In this document: piece by piece, positions 43,592-53,848 of the stretch
How positions within the stretch are numbered: position 1 is the stretch's first letter
How the letters are laid out: each line of letters opens with the position of its first letter
Assembly: GCF_016919385.1 (NCBI RefSeq)
Contig: NZ_CP070351.1
Span: 2,046,001-2,110,000 of the forward strand
Direction: 5' to 3'
Origin: Gordonia sp. PDNC005
GTDB lineage: Bacteria > Actinomycetota > Actinomycetes > Mycobacteriales > Mycobacteriaceae
DNA: 64,000 bases
Made by a program: the position numbers and the translations under genes
Notes under the pieces: model-generated
Databases searched by the model: none
The model's input: only the letters and a program-made list of their open reading frames with translations
Told to the model about the DNA's origin: nothing

Positions 43592-45319
43592 TCAGACTCC
43601 GTCGTTCGGCTCGTCTTTCGGTGCGGCGGGGCGGATCTCGATAGCGCCGGCGGACCATCCCGGGTTCTCTTCGACGACGGTGATCGCGTCCAGACCGGAG
43701 TCCGACGACGACACGGTGAACGACTCTCCCACCTCATGCGCGACGATCGTAGGTGTCCCCGACCGAACCTCTTCGACCGTCGGCACATCGAGCTCTTCGA
43801 CTTCGTCTTCTACGTCGACGATCGTCGGTTCCGCTTCCGCGTCGCCGTCCTGTCCGCCAGTTGTGACCACATGCGTGACAGAACTGGCGGACGGAGTCTC
43901 TTCTGCCTCGGCGGGCGCGTCTTCGACAACATCGCTGACCGACTCCTCGACGACGGTCTCGGCAGGCTCGTCCTCAACAACCGCGTCAGCCGCGTCCTCA
44001 GCAGGTTCCTCGACCACGGCGTCGACCGACTCCTCGACGAAGGCCTCGACAGGCTCGTCCTCAACAACCGCGTCAGCCGTGCTCTCGACGGAACTCTCGT
44101 CGACCTCGTCCTCAACAGGTTTCTCCACCACGGCGTCGACCGACTCCTCGACAGGCTCGTCCTCAACAACCGCGTCAGCCGCGTCCTCAGCGGGTTCCTC
44201 GACCACGGCGTCGACCGACTCCTCGACAGAGGTATCGGTGTCTGTGCCGTCGATCGTGTCCACGCGCTTGTCGAGATCGACACCGTCGGCAGAATCTTCG
44301 ACGGCGTACTCGTCGTCGACGTAGTCCTCCTCATCGGCGTCGTCGTACTCGAAATCGGAATCGTCGTACTCGTCATCGAGAGTCGGTGGAATGTAGCCGA
44401 CCTCGCCTTCGGAGGCCAGAAGCTCGGCGCGCTCCGGGCGGAACATCGACAGGCCCTCTTCGCGGCCCTTCGGCGCGATGACGACGTACAGGGCTGCGCC
44501 GAGGAACACGAGCGCGGCGACCAAGACGTTGACCCGAAGTCCGAGGATGTGGGTCGCCTCGTCGGTTCGCATCAGTTCGATCCAGAAGCGGCCGACGCAG
44601 TAGCCGGCGACGTACAGCGCGAAGAGCCTGCCATGACCGATCCGGAAACGGCGGTCGACGAACACGAGTGCGGCGACGATCAACAGGTTCCAGACGAGCT
44701 CGTACAGGAACGTCGGATGCACAACGCCGACGACGTGACCGTTCGAGACGCCGTCGATCACCGAGACTCCGGCGGCACCGGTGTCTGGGTTGACGCGTTG
44801 GTACAGCTCAAGACCCCATGGCACCGTCGTCGAATCGCCGTACAGCTCCTGGTTGAAGTAGTTGCCGATTCGGCCGATCGCCTGAGCGGCGAGAATCGCA
44901 GGTGCGAGGGCGTCGCCGAACGGCGGCAGTTTGATGCCCTTCCAGCGGCAGCCGACCCACGCGCCGACGCCACCGAGCGCAACCGCGCCCCAGATGCCGA
45001 GTCCGCCGTCCCAGACCTGGAAAACGGCTGCCAGGCCTTTGCCGTCGTCGCCGAAGTATCGCCACCAGTCTGTGACGACGTGATACAAACGGCCGCCGAC
45101 CAGGCCGAACGGCACCGAGATGAGTGCAACGTCCAGCACGTCGCCCGGCTGGCCACCGCGCGCTTGCCAGCGACGGTCACCCCACCAGACCGCGACGATG
45201 ATGCCGACGATGATGAACAACGCGTACGCACGAAGCGGCAGCGGGCCCAAATGCCACACGCCCTGCGGCGGGCTCGGGATATAGGCGAGGACGACGTCTC
45301 CTGCAGTCACAGGTGCCAC
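43592..45319 (-). CDS. lgt: Prolipoprotein diacylglyceryl transferase with long acidic repetitive tail
   Basis: The N-terminal 290 or so residues form the usual Lgt membrane enzyme, which attaches diacylglycerol to the lipobox cysteine of prolipoproteins. The phosphatidylglycerol-binding signature is GRIGNYFNQELYG near residue 140-153. The rest, about 270 residues, is a very acidic, Val/Glu/Asp/Ala-rich tail with repeats of the VEESVDAVVEEPAEDAADAV kind. Long low-complexity tails on Lgt are known in mycobacteria, but this one is unusually repetitive. Start GTG 45319 is assumed; GTG 45310 is also possible. It follows trpA by 15 bp. Confidence 0.93.
   Translation of the reverse strand: MAPVTAGDVVLAYIPSPPQGVWHLGPLPLRAYALFIIVGIIVAVWWGDRRWQARGGQPGDVLDVALISVPFGLVGGRLYHVVTDWWRYFGDDGKGLAAVFQVWDGGLGIWGAVALGGVGAWVGCRWKGIKLPPFGDALAPAILAAQAIGRIGNYFNQELYGDSTTVPWGLELYQRVNPDTGAAGVSVIDGVSNGHVVGVVHPTFLYELVWNLLIVAALVFVDRRFRIGHGRLFALYVAGYCVGRFWIELMRTDEATHILGLRVNVLVAALVFLGAALYVVIAPKGREEGLSMFRPERAELLASEGEVGYIPPTLDDEYDDSDFEYDDADEEDYVDDEYAVEDSADGVDLDKRVDTIDGTDTDTSVEESVDAVVEEPAEDAADAVVEDEPVEESVDAVVEKPVEDEVDESSVESTADAVVEDEPVEAFVEESVDAVVEEPAEDAADAVVEDEPAETVVEESVSDVVEDAPAEAEETPSASSVTHVVTTGGQDGDAEAEPTIVDVEDEVEELDVPTVEEVRSGTPTIVAHEVGESFTVSSSDSGLDAITVVEENPGWSAGAIEIRPAAPKDEPNDGV
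43963..44038. repeat. 76-nt direct repeat in lgt tail, copy 1
   Basis: This stretch matches 44152-44227 at all but one of 76 positions, as I read it. The offset is 189 bp, exactly 63 codons, so the frame is kept. It encodes part of the acidic VEESVDAVVEEPAEDAADAV unit. Confidence 0.85.
44152..44227. repeat. 76-nt direct repeat in lgt tail, copy 2
   Basis: Second copy of the unit at 43963-44038; the difference is an A/G change at one base. A shorter, diverged related unit lies between the two copies. Confidence 0.85.
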
Positions 45320-45334
45320 CCTAGTGCACGCCCG

Positions 45335-46138
45335 TCAGGCGCGAGCCCGGCGCACTCCCTGTGCCAACTCGTCGACCAGCGACGCCACGGCCTTCTGGCT
45401 GTCCGCTGCGGCACTCACGATCGCCGAGCCGACGATCACACCGTCGGCGTATGCACCGATCTCAGCCGCCTGGTCACCGCTGCGGACACCGAGGCCGACG
45501 CCGATCGGGATGTCCGAGACCTCTCGGACACGGCTGCACAATTCCGGCGCAGCACTCGACACGGTCGACCGAGCACCGGTGACACCCATCGTCGACGCGG
45601 CGTACACAAACCCACGGCACTCATTGACAGTCATCGCCAGCCGCTCAGGCGTGGACGACGGCGCGACGAGGTAGATGCGGTCCAATCCGTGGGCGTCGGA
45701 CGCCGTGTGCCACTGCGCGCCCTCCTCCGGGATGAGATTCGGGGTGATGATCCCGAGCCCGCCGGCGGAGGCGAGGTCGCGAGCGAACGCGTCGACGCCG
45801 TACTTGAGGATCAGATTCCAGTAACTCATCACGACTGGCTTCGCGCCGGCCGCAGCCACGACCTCGGCGGCGGCGAACACGTCCCGGACTCGCGTGCCCT
45901 GTGCGAGCGCCGAGATGGCGGCCTTCGCCACCGTCGGGCCGTCCATCACCGGGTCGGAGTACGGGATGCCGAGTTCGACGATGTCGCAGCCCGCGGACAC
46001 CATCGTGCGCAGTGTCTCCAGCGAGCCGGCGGGGTCGGGGTAGCCGACCGGCAGGTAGCCGATCAGCGCCGCGCGATTCTCGTCACGGCAGGCGGCGAAC
46101 GTGTCGCCGAGGCGGGATGCGGGTGCGGTGACGGTCAC
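45335..46138 (-). CDS. trpA: Tryptophan synthase alpha chain
   Basis: The subunit cleaves indole-3-glycerol phosphate to indole and glyceraldehyde 3-phosphate. The catalytic glutamate and aspartate sit in [18 protein letters not shown] (about residues 48-65). GTG 46138 overlaps the trpB stop (GTGA). The 267-residue length is normal. Indole passes to the beta chain encoded just upstream. The trpC-trpB-trpA-lgt order is conserved in actinobacteria. Confidence 0.96.
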   Translation of the reverse strand: MTVTAPASRLGDTFAACRDENRAALIGYLPVGYPDPAGSLETLRTMVSAGCDIVELGIPYSDPVMDGPTVAKAAISALAQGTRVRDVFAAAEVVAAAGAKPVVMSYWNLILKYGVDAFARDLASAGGLGIITPNLIPEEGAQWHTASDAHGLDRIYLVAPSSTPERLAMTVNECRGFVYAASTMGVTGARSTVSSAAPELCSRVREVSDIPIGVGLGVRSGDQAAEIGAYADGVIVGSAIVSAAADSQKAVASLVDELAQGVRRARA

Positions 46139-47454
46139 TTGTCTTCCCCTGTGGTGGATGCGGCCAACTGAGCGGCGTACTCGGTCTCTGACGGCGGCTT
46201 GCCGAACAGACCGAACCACTCGGCGGCGGTGTCGACGTCCTTGTCACCGCGGCCGGACAGGTTGACGACGATGACCGCGCCCTCCCCCAGTTCCTGGCCG
46301 AGCTCGAGTGCGCCGGCAACGGCATGTGCAGATTCGATCGCCGGGATGATGCCTTCCCGTCGTGACAGCAGCGCGAGTGCGTCCATGGCCTCGGTGTCGG
46401 TGACGGGTCGGTACTCAGCCCGACCGATCTCGAGCAGGTGAGCGTGCTCCGGACCGACACCCGGGTAGTCAAGACCAGCCGAGATCGAGTGCGATTCGAT
46501 CGTCTGCCCGTCCTCGTCCTGGAGGAGATAGGAGTAAGCCCCCTGGAACGCTCCGGGGGTTCCGCCGGTGAACGTGGCCGCGTGACGACCGGTCTCGACG
46601 CCGTCGCCTGCCGCCTCGAATCCGACGAGACGAACACTTTCGTCGTCGATGAAGGGATGGAAGATGCCGATCGCATTCGATCCGCCGCCGACACACGCAG
46701 TGACGGCGTCCGGCAGCCGACCGATCTTCTCGAGAATCTGGTACCGCGCCTCCATGCCGATGATCCGCTGGAAGTCGCGAACCAACATCGGGAACGGGTG
46801 CGGTCCGGCCGCGGTGCCGAAACAGTAGTAGGTGTTGTCGGCGTTGGTCACCCAGTCGCGCAACGCTTCGTTGATCGCGTCCTTGAGCGTCGCAGAACCG
46901 GATTCGACAGCGACGACTGTGGCGCCGAGCAATTGCATGCGGGCGACGTTGAGCGCCTGGCGCTCGGTGTCGACCCGGCCCATGTAGATGAGGCATTCGA
47001 GATCGAGCAGTGCACACGCTGTAGCCGTCGCCACGCCGTGCTGTCCCGCCCCGGTCTCGGCGATCACGCGGGTCTTGCCCATGCGCTTGGCGAGCAGTGC
47101 CTGGCCGAGGACATTGTTGATCTTGTGCGAACCGGTGTGGTTCAGGTCCTCACGCTTGAGGAACAGTCGTGCACCGCCTGCCGCCTCCGACAGGCGCGTC
47201 GCCTCGTACAGCGGAGAGGGACGGCCCGAATAGTCACGCTGCAGGCGATCGAGTTCCTCGAGGAACTCGGTGTCGGTGCGGAGCTTCTCGTAGGTGACGG
47301 TGACCTCGTCGATCACCGCCATCAACGCCTCGGGCACATGACGACCGCCGAACTCGCCCCAGTGGCCGTGCTCGTCAGGTCCGATCTGCGCGATGTCGGC
47401 GACGCCGTCGCTGGCCTTGGGAAAGTCGGTCTGATCGGTCACGTGATCCATCAT
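46135..47454 (-). CDS. trpB: Tryptophan synthase beta chain
   Basis: The PLP enzyme joins indole and serine to make tryptophan. The PLP lysine is in [14 protein letters not shown] near residue 105-115, and [10 protein letters not shown] and GGGSNAIG bind cofactor and phosphate. Three in-frame ATGs (47460, 47454, 47451) are close together, and the conserved part begins at [15 protein letters not shown], so the exact start is uncertain by a few codons. The 89-bp gap before it, after trpC, holds no clear hairpin. Confidence 0.95.
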   Translation of the reverse strand: MMDHVTDQTDFPKASDGVADIAQIGPDEHGHWGEFGGRHVPEALMAVIDEVTVTYEKLRTDTEFLEELDRLQRDYSGRPSPLYEATRLSEAAGGARLFLKREDLNHTGSHKINNVLGQALLAKRMGKTRVIAETGAGQHGVATATACALLDLECLIYMGRVDTERQALNVARMQLLGATVVAVESGSATLKDAINEALRDWVTNADNTYYCFGTAAGPHPFPMLVRDFQRIIGMEARYQILEKIGRLPDAVTACVGGGSNAIGIFHPFIDDESVRLVGFEAAGDGVETGRHAATFTGGTPGAFQGAYSYLLQDEDGQTIESHSISAGLDYPGVGPEHAHLLEIGRAEYRPVTDTEAMDALALLSRREGIIPAIESAHAVAGALELGQELGEGAVIVVNLSGRGDKDVDTAAEWFGLFGKPPSETEYAAQLAASTTGEDK

Positions 47455-47542
47455 CCTCATCGGGCTCGGGTGACGGCAAACGAATATACAGTCGCGTCGC
47501 ACGCTGCCGCCCGCGCCGACGCTGTTGTCACATCGGAACTTC

Positions 47543-48361
47543 TCAGCGCGAGGGCTTCGGGCACGACGGATGCGCACCCGCTGCGACCAGGTCGGCGACG
47601 GCCGCACGAGGGTCGCCCGACGTCACGAGTCCCTCGCCGACGAGCACCGCGTCGGCGCCCGCGCCCGCGTACGCCAGCAGATCGGCGGTTCCGCGAACAC
47701 CCGACTCGGCGATCCGGACGACGTCCGACGGCAGACCGGGCGCGATCCGTGAGAACACGTCGCGGTCCACCGTGAGGGTCTTCAGATCGCGGGCGTTGAC
47801 GCCGACGACACTTGCACCCGCTTCGAGCGCGCGGTTCGCCTCTTCCTCAGTGTGCACCTCGACAAGAGCGGTCATGCCCAACGACTCCGTGCGGTCGAGC
47901 AGCGACGCGAGCACCTTCTGCTCCAGAGCGGCGACGATCAGCAGGATGACGTCGGCACCGTGAGCCCGTGCCTCATGGATCTGGTACGGCCCGACGATGA
48001 AGTCCTTGCGCAGCACCGGGATGTCCACGACGGCACGAACGGCGTCGAGGTCGGCGAGCGAACCGTTGAACCGGCGCTCCTCGGTGAGGACGCTGATGAC
48101 CCGCGCCCCACCGTCCTCGTACTGTTTGGCGAGGCTCGCGGGATCGGTGATGTTCGACAGCTGCCCCTTGGACGGGCTCGCTCGCTTCACCTCGGCGATC
48201 ACTCCGATGTCGGGCATGCGGAGCGCGGCGGCGGCGTCCCGGGGCTCGGGAGCCTTCGCGGCGAGTGCCTTCACTGCGGCCAGGTCGAGCACGGCTTCGC
48301 GCGCCGCGACGTCGGCCTTGACACCGTCGATGATCGAATCGAGCACTGACTGGCTGCTCAT
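47543..48361 (-). CDS. trpC: Indole-3-glycerol phosphate synthase
   Basis: This TIM-barrel enzyme closes the indole ring. The signature [12 protein letters not shown] lies near residue 55-66, and [19 protein letters not shown] and NARDLKTL follow in the usual order. The length is 272 residues. The ATG is preceded by GAAAGGGG. In M. tuberculosis the upstream neighbour is the trp-associated membrane-protein gene (Rv1610); here two unrelated genes lie between. Confidence 0.96.
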   Translation of the reverse strand: MSSQSVLDSIIDGVKADVAAREAVLDLAAVKALAAKAPEPRDAAAALRMPDIGVIAEVKRASPSKGQLSNITDPASLAKQYEDGGARVISVLTEERRFNGSLADLDAVRAVVDIPVLRKDFIVGPYQIHEARAHGADVILLIVAALEQKVLASLLDRTESLGMTALVEVHTEEEANRALEAGASVVGVNARDLKTLTVDRDVFSRIAPGLPSDVVRIAESGVRGTADLLAYAGAGADAVLVGEGLVTSGDPRAAVADLVAAGAHPSCPKPSR

Positions 48362-48416
48362 GCGGACGCCCCTTTCTCGCGCTGTTCATCAAGAGTAAGC
48401 ATCGACCGAACTCTGG

Positions 48417-48965
48417 TCAGGGCCGGGGTAGGTTCGCCTCCTGAACCGCGTCGAGCATCACTTCCACGGCGTCCAGTCCCGCCAGCGCGTTCGCGCGGTG
48501 AGACCAGTCCGGATAGCGCGTCGTGTCGCCGTGCAGGCACCGCAGTATCCGCACGCCGGTACGACCCGCGCGCTGCATCGACGGCGCGACGACCCCTTCG
48601 ATCTTCAGTTGTCCCACCGCGGTCGCGATGCAGGCGCGTGCGACGGCGATCAAGCGGGGTTCGTGCGTCTCGTTCTCGGCGACCAGGGCGAGCAGTTGTG
48701 AGTTCGAGAGGTCGAGGACGTCTGCCGGGAGTTCGTAACCCCAACCGGCGAGCAGCTCCGAGAGGAACTCGGACGGGTCGGCGGCATCGTGACGCTGCTC
48801 GTACCAGGCCTCCATGTCACGGAAGGCGTCGTTGCCGTCGTCGCTTCCGAATGGAGCGAAGTCGTCCGTCGCACTGTAGAACCTGGGCGGAGCGAGCGAT
48901 ACGAAGCGCGGGTGACTCGTCGCCGGGTCCAACGATTCGGCTGCCTCGTCGATGTAGATCGTCAT
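48417..48965 (-). CDS. Hypothetical protein inserted in trp operon
   Basis: The 182-residue protein is soluble, with no signal or membrane segment. It is acidic and rich in aromatic residues in the N-terminal half (DDFAPFGSDDGNDAFRDMEAWYEQ) and helical in the second half. ATG 48965 overlaps the stop of the broken gene upstream (ATGA), so the two were translated together. I do not recognise the family. Its fixed pairing with the next gene suggests a joint role. Confidence 0.7.
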   Translation of the reverse strand: MTIYIDEAAESLDPATSHPRFVSLAPPRFYSATDDFAPFGSDDGNDAFRDMEAWYEQRHDAADPSEFLSELLAGWGYELPADVLDLSNSQLLALVAENETHEPRLIAVARACIATAVGQLKIEGVVAPSMQRAGRTGVRILRCLHGDTTRYPDWSHRANALAGLDAVEVMLDAVQEANLPRP

Positions 48966-50293
48966 GTCGCCTCCTGTGCCGGCAAGTCGAAGATCTGGTT
49001 GTACAGCGGTTTCAGATCGTCGGGGGCTTTCGCTGCGATCGACGCTGCTCCACTGTCGGAGTCCGCGTCGCGGCCCCACAGCGCGAACAGCGCGGCGCGC
49101 CATGCGAACTCCGGTCCACGCAGTTCGAGGAGCGCACGGAGCGCGTCAGGATTGGCCATCATCGCCGCATAGGTCGGCCGATGACGCAGATGTTGAATGT
49201 TCCCCGCGCACGCGACAAGGTAAGTCAGTGCCTCGACGGTCGCACCGTGAGTGTCGATGTACGTCTCGACGAACTTCGCCTGCATCGACTGGTGTTCGCC
49301 GTCGACCAGCTCCAGATAGTCGCGAACAAGCGTCGCGAACTATCGGTCCGCCAGCCCGAGGGCGAACACCGCGAATGTCCCCGGCATCGCGCACTGCTCG
49401 TCGTGGAGATTCTCGTACCAGGAGTTCTCCCGCATCGCCGATCGCGCGTACTTCTCGATCAGGGGATGTAGTCGTGGATGCCTCGCGGCCAGCGCGAATA
49501 GCTGGTGGATTCCCTTCTTCGGCAGCCCCTTTATCGGCAGGTACACCTTGGCCGGTCCGCGGAACTCGATCGAATAGCTTCGCGGAAAGTCTGTCGAGTC
49601 CAGAAGCCGCACGAGGTGATCGAGGACTGTTTCGTACGCGTGCGCGGCATCGTTTCGGACAACGATCCGGACCACGGCGAGTGCATCGTTGGCCGTGATC
49701 GTCACGTCGTCGAAGCGGACGCGCGCCAGATCGAGCGGCAGGTCTCCGGTGCCGTGCTTCTTCAATCGGGCGGGCAGGTCGGAGCCGAGCGCGCTCACCC
49801 AGCCGAAGATCCGGTTCGCCGACACCGACGCGTAGCTCGGTCCGTGCTTGAGTTCACCGATCGCGATTCGGCACGCGAATTCGTAGAACGAGTCTGGAAC
49901 ACCGCTGGTGTCCGCGTCGGGGCGCAACACCCACTCCTGGTCCCAGTCCCGTCCCTTGTTGACGAAGTACGGTGCGCCGAGCCGACGTTCCACCCACATC
50001 TGGAGCTGGTAGTCCATCTCGTTCCACCCGATGAGGGGTCGCAGCCGTTCGACGAACGCCCACGCGGAGTCTGCGTCGAACGTCTCAGCGGGTCCGGCAC
50101 CGACGCCGACTCGGTACTCGAGCAGTCCACTTCCGAGGATCTTCTGACCGTCGGTCACGACGCCGACCGGGTACGCGGCGTCGACGACCGCGGTACCAGC
50201 CCCGACCTGTTCGACGGCGCGGTCGAACAGAGCGCGCACAGCCGGGTCTCGCTGGGCATCACCGACGATCAGGTAACCGCGGCTGGTGGCCAC
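48962..50293 (-). pseudogene. DUF6138-like protein interrupted by in-frame TAG
   Basis: From GTG 50293 (VATSRGYLIVGDAQRDP) the frame reads to TAG at 49340-49342 after FALGLADR. The same frame continues beyond the stop with FATLVRDYLELVDGEHQSM and runs to a TGA at 48962, without any shift. The whole unit is 444 codons including stops. The part after the TAG reads as conserved protein (FVETYIDTHGATVEALTYLV, RALLELRGPEFAWRAALF), so one base change from TAT or TAC would explain it. I recall this pattern as DUF6138; the family has no known function. GTG 50293 lies 3 bp after the membrane-protein stop. Confidence 0.72.
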
Positions 50294-50295
50294 CG

Positions 50296-50967
50296 TCAGT
50301 CGTCCGTCGGATCCACACCGCTGTCGAGCGAGTCCCACATGAGTCGCTCGTTTCCGTCCGCAGCGCCCGGAGCGTTGTCGTTCCCCTCCGCGGCGAGACG
50401 ACGCTCGCGTTCGGCGAACACCTTCTTCTCCAGTTCCTCTTGGCGGGCGGCTGGAGAGCTGTACTTCGACGACATGCCTCGGGCCGACGCGCCGCGCATC
50501 ATCAGGACGGCCGCGACGACGGCACACACCGCACCCGCGAGCAGGAGGTACCCGGGTGTTGTGTTCGCAGTGACGGCCTCGATCTTGTAGCGGCCGGGGA
50601 TGTCGATCCGGGTCGACGCGTACAGGTCGTCCGCACCGTCTCTGATCAGTGTGAACGCAGGAACGGCCGACAGGACTCCGGCGACGGCGATGATGACTGC
50701 GACCACCCTCAGCGCCCAGCCGCGGACCGCGAACTGGGCGACGACACCCGCGCCGAACAGCGCGGCGACGCCGGTCAACCACGGACTCCAGTCCGATCCG
50801 AGTACCTCGAACACCCTCGGCAGGGACATGCCGTCGGCGCCGAGCACCTCCGCCCACTTCATCCGCGACGATCCCCACAGCGCGCCTGCCGCCGCGATCA
50901 GCAGCAGACTCGCGATGCCCTGGAGGCGACGGTTCGGCTTCGGCTGGTCGGTCGTGTCGTCGCTCAT
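50296..50967 (-). CDS. Trp biosynthesis-associated membrane protein
   Basis: The 223-residue protein has four membrane helices (about 17-33, 60-80, 85-105, 140-160) and a charged C-terminal tail. It belongs to the family found between trpE and trpC in actinobacteria (TIGR02234 type; Rv1610 in M. tuberculosis). Its ATG overlaps the trpE stop. The function is not established; a role in tryptophan-related transport or regulation is only suggested by its constant position. Confidence 0.88.
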   Translation of the reverse strand: MSDDTTDQPKPNRRLQGIASLLLIAAAGALWGSSRMKWAEVLGADGMSLPRVFEVLGSDWSPWLTGVAALFGAGVVAQFAVRGWALRVVAVIIAVAGVLSAVPAFTLIRDGADDLYASTRIDIPGRYKIEAVTANTTPGYLLLAGAVCAVVAAVLMMRGASARGMSSKYSSPAARQEELEKKVFAERERRLAAEGNDNAPGAADGNERLMWDSLDSGVDPTDD

Positions 50968-52481
50968 GAGTTGTCTCCGACTCGTGTCACGGTCCCGGCC
51001 GCCGCAACTGCGTTGAGAACGGCCGTCGCCTTGTTGCGCGCCTCGTTGAACTCGTACTCGGCGTCGCTGTCGGCGACCACGCCCCCGCCGGCCTGCACGA
51101 ATGCCGTGCCGCCGGACATCAGCGCGGTGCGGATCGCGATCGCGGTGTCGGCGTCGCCCGCGAAGTCGAGATACCCGACGATGCCGCCGTAGAGGCCACG
51201 CCGAGTGAGCTCGTGCTCCTCGATGATCTCCATGGCCCGCACTTTCGGCGCCCCGGTCAGGGTGCCCGCAGGGAAACACGCGGTGACGGCGTCGAGCGCG
51301 TGCTTGCCGTCGCGCAAGCGTCCCGACACCGTCGACACCAGGTGCATCACATGGCTGTAGCGCTCCACCCGACGGTAGTCCGTCACGCGGACCGTGCCCG
51401 GCTCGCACACGCGGCCGAGGTCGTTCCGTCCGAGGTCGACGAGCATCAGGTGTTCCGAGTTCTCCTTCTCGTCCTCGAGCAGGCCCTTGGCGAGGAGTTG
51501 ATCCTCCGCTTCGGTGGCTCCGCGCCAGCGGGTGCCCGCGATCGGGTGCGTGGTGGCGACTCCCTCGGTGACCGTGACGAGAGCCTCGGGTGACGAGCCG
51601 ACGATGGTGAACGGGTCACGGCCCACACCGGGCACCCGGACAAAGTACATGTACGGGCTCGGATTGGACGCCCGGAGCACACGGTAGACGTCGAGCGGGT
51701 CGGCACCCGTGTCCATCGAGAACCGCTGCGAGGGCACCACCTGGAACGCTTCGCCTGCCTCGATCTCCTCGACCACGTCCTCGACGATCACCCGATACTC
51801 GTCGAGGGTCCGCTGCGAGGTGTAGTCCGGCGTCGGGCGCTCGAACGTCGACACGGTCGACGGGGCCGGCGCCGCGAGTGCCGCGGCCATGTCGTCGAGA
51901 CGTCGGACCGCGTCTGCGTACGCCTCGTCGGCCCGTTCGTCACTGCCGTCCCAGTTGATCGCGTTGGCGATCAACGTGATGGTGCCTTCATGGTGATCGA
52001 ACGCCGCGAGCTCGGATGTCAGCAGCCAGAACATGTCGGGCAATTCGAGGTCGTCGACCGTCGTGGACGGCAGTCGCTCCAGCCGTCGGACGAAGTCGTA
52101 GGCCATGAACCCGACGAACCCGCCCGTCAGTGGCGGCATGTCAGCGAGCGCTTCGGTCTGCAGCAGACGCAACGACTCGGCGAGCGCCGCCAGCGGATCA
52201 CCTCCGATGGGGGCGCCCGCGGGCACCGAACCCCACCAGTGCGCGGCGCCGTCGGAGACTGTCAGCGCCGTCGAGCCGGACCCGATGAACGACCAGCGGG
52301 ACCACGACTGCCCGTTGGGCGCCGATTCGAGCAGAAATGTGCCGTCGCGATCGCCCGCAAGCTTGCGGTACGCCGAGAGCGGGGTCTCCGAGTCGGCGAG
52401 CAGCTTACGCGTGACCGGGACCACGCGGTGATCGGCCGCCAGGTCGAGGAACTCGTCGAGCGACGTGGTGTGCGGGCTCAT
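50964..52481 (-). CDS. trpE: Anthranilate synthase component I
   Basis: The enzyme makes anthranilate from chorismate with ammonia from the glutaminase subunit. Features of the chorismate-binding domain are present: [32 protein letters not shown] and [14 protein letters not shown]. An N-terminal LLESA element, known to sense tryptophan in other TrpE proteins, is seen in [20 protein letters not shown] 52481 gives 505 residues and overlaps the tautomerase gene stop (ATGA). trpG and trpD are not in the window. Confidence 0.96.
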   Translation of the reverse strand: MSPHTTSLDEFLDLAADHRVVPVTRKLLADSETPLSAYRKLAGDRDGTFLLESAPNGQSWSRWSFIGSGSTALTVSDGAAHWWGSVPAGAPIGGDPLAALAESLRLLQTEALADMPPLTGGFVGFMAYDFVRRLERLPSTTVDDLELPDMFWLLTSELAAFDHHEGTITLIANAINWDGSDERADEAYADAVRRLDDMAAALAAPAPSTVSTFERPTPDYTSQRTLDEYRVIVEDVVEEIEAGEAFQVVPSQRFSMDTGADPLDVYRVLRASNPSPYMYFVRVPGVGRDPFTIVGSSPEALVTVTEGVATTHPIAGTRWRGATEAEDQLLAKGLLEDEKENSEHLMLVDLGRNDLGRVCEPGTVRVTDYRRVERYSHVMHLVSTVSGRLRDGKHALDAVTACFPAGTLTGAPKVRAMEIIEEHELTRRGLYGGIVGYLDFAGDADTAIAIRTALMSGGTAFVQAGGGVVADSDAEYEFNEARNKATAVLNAVAAAGTVTRVGDNS

Positions 52482-52657
52482 CCGAGAGGTTCCCCGCCGA
52501 CGCCCCACTGACTGCGCGGGATCTCGGTGATCGTCACCCACACCGAGTCGGGGTTCTTGCCCGTCGCCTTCGCGTAAGCGTCGGTGACGGCGGCGATCGT
52601 CTCACGCTTCACCGCGTCGGAGAGTCCTGCGGTCTGCGAGATCTGGATCAGCGGCAT
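52478..52657 (-). CDS. 4-oxalocrotonate tautomerase-like protein
   Basis: A 59-residue protein starts [14 protein letters not shown]. Proline 1 after removal of Met is the catalytic base of the tautomerase superfamily, and the TKxxVW-like segment ([11 protein letters not shown]) follows. The ATG overlaps nothing but lies just after the hisI stop (52659); the stop overlaps trpE. It has no clear part in histidine or tryptophan synthesis. Because 4-oxalocrotonate-type acids arise in the catabolic cluster, a link is possible but weak. Confidence 0.85.
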   Translation of the reverse strand: MPLIQISQTAGLSDAVKRETIAAVTDAYAKATGKNPDSVWVTITEIPRSQWGVGGEPLG

Positions 52658-52658
52658 T

Positions 52659-53042
52659 TCACTGCCCTCCTGTGTCGGGATCGGTGGAGTCGATGACGGA
52701 GTCGGCGAACTCCAGCGGCTCGGTGTCGAAGCAACTGTGATTGCCGGTGTGGCAGGCCGCGCCCACCTGGTCGACGGTGAGGAGCAGAGTGTCCCCGTCG
52801 CAGTCGATCCGGATGTCGTGCACGTACTGGGTATGACCGCTCGTCTCGCCCTTGACCCAGTACTCCTGGCGCGACCGCGAGTAATAGGTGCCTTTTCGGG
52901 TGGCAAGGGTCCGCTCGAGAGCCTCGTCGTCCATCCACGCCATCATCAGGACGATGCCGGTGTCCCGTTCCTGAGCGATGGCGGCGAACAGGCCGTCCGG
53001 ACCGCGTTTGAGTTTCGCCGCGAGTTCTGCGGGCAATGCCAT
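52659..53042 (-). CDS. hisI: Phosphoribosyl-AMP cyclohydrolase
   Basis: The enzyme opens the adenine ring of PR-AMP in histidine synthesis. Zn- and Mg-binding cysteines and aspartates appear in [28 protein letters not shown], and [10 protein letters not shown] is the usual N-terminal motif. It is a monofunctional protein (127 residues, no HisE domain). ATG 53042 follows hisF by 32 bp. Confidence 0.96.
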   Translation of the reverse strand: MALPAELAAKLKRGPDGLFAAIAQERDTGIVLMMAWMDDEALERTLATRKGTYYSRSRQEYWVKGETSGHTQYVHDIRIDCDGDTLLLTVDQVGAACHTGNHSCFDTEPLEFADSVIDSTDPDTGGQ

Positions 53043-53074
53043 GGGAACAACTCCTCGTGGAAGTGAGTGTGAGA

Positions 53075-53848
53075 TCAGCGGACGGTGATGCCGTCGGCCC
53101 GCATCGCGTCTTTGACCTGGCCGATCGTCAGCTCTCCGAAGTGGAAGACGGATGCGGCCAACACTGCGTCGGCACCCGCGTCGACGGCAGGCGCGAAGTC
53201 GTCGACAGCGCCTGCGCCGCCGGACGCGATGACCGGGATCGTGACGGCCGCACGCACCGCGCGGATCATGTCCAGGTCGAACCCGTCCTTGGTCCCGTCC
53301 GCATCCATCGAGTTGAGCAGGATCTCCCCCACACCGAGCTCCGCGCCGCGACGTGCCCATTCGACAGCGTCGATCCCGGTGCCGCGACGACCACCGTGTG
53401 TTGTCACTTCCCACCCGGACGACGTCTTCTCCCCTGTCTCGGGAACAGTCCGAGCGTCCACCGACAGCACGATGCATTGCGAGCCGAAACGACGGCTCAT
53501 CTCGTCGAGCACCTCGGGACGGGCGATCGCCGCCGTGTTGACGCTCACCTTGTCGGCTCCGGCACGCAGCATGGTGTCGACGTCGTCGACGGTGCGGATG
53601 CCGCCGCCGACGGTCAGCGGGATGAAGATCTGGTCCGCGGTCCGACGGACCACCTCGATCATCGTCGACCGGCCCGAACTCGACGCGGTGACGTCGAGGA
53701 AGGTCAGCTCGTCGGCTCCCTCCGCGTCGTAGCGTGCGGCGAGCTCGACAGGATCGCCCGCATCACGCAGGTTCTCGAAGTTGACGCCCTTGACCACCCG
53801 GCCGCCGTCGACGTCCAGACACGGGATGACCCGCACCGCAACACTCAC
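53075..53848 (-). CDS. hisF: Imidazole glycerol phosphate synthase cyclase subunit
   Basis: HisF uses ammonia from HisH to form imidazole glycerol phosphate and AICAR. Catalytic aspartates lie in [18 protein letters not shown] (D11 type) and in [16 protein letters not shown]. The 257-residue TIM barrel is complete. GTG 53848 overlaps the stop of the phosphatase gene (GTGA). Confidence 0.97.
   Translation of the reverse strand: MSVAVRVIPCLDVDGGRVVKGVNFENLRDAGDPVELAARYDAEGADELTFLDVTASSSGRSTMIEVVRRTADQIFIPLTVGGGIRTVDDVDTMLRAGADKVSVNTAAIARPEVLDEMSRRFGSQCIVLSVDARTVPETGEKTSSGWEVTTHGGRRGTGIDAVEWARRGAELGVGEILLNSMDADGTKDGFDLDMIRAVRAAVTIPVIASGGAGAVDDFAPAVDAGADAVLAASVFHFGELTIGQVKDAMRADGITVR

Noticed and set aside
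43963..44227. Repeats in the lgt region as a possible CRISPR array
   Set aside because: The repeats are 76 nt, in frame with lgt, two in number and separated by related coding sequence, so they are protein-coding duplications.
43193..46171. 992-codon plus-strand open frame opposite pyk, lgt and trpA
   Set aside because: It crosses three real genes on the other strand and is rich in Arg, Asp and Val with no motif; it exists only because of the GC bias and the repeated lgt tail.
49340..49342. TAG as a pyrrolysine or programmed readthrough codon
   Set aside because: Pyrrolysine systems are not known in this lineage, and I see no stem-loop placed for recoding. A nonsense mutation is simpler.
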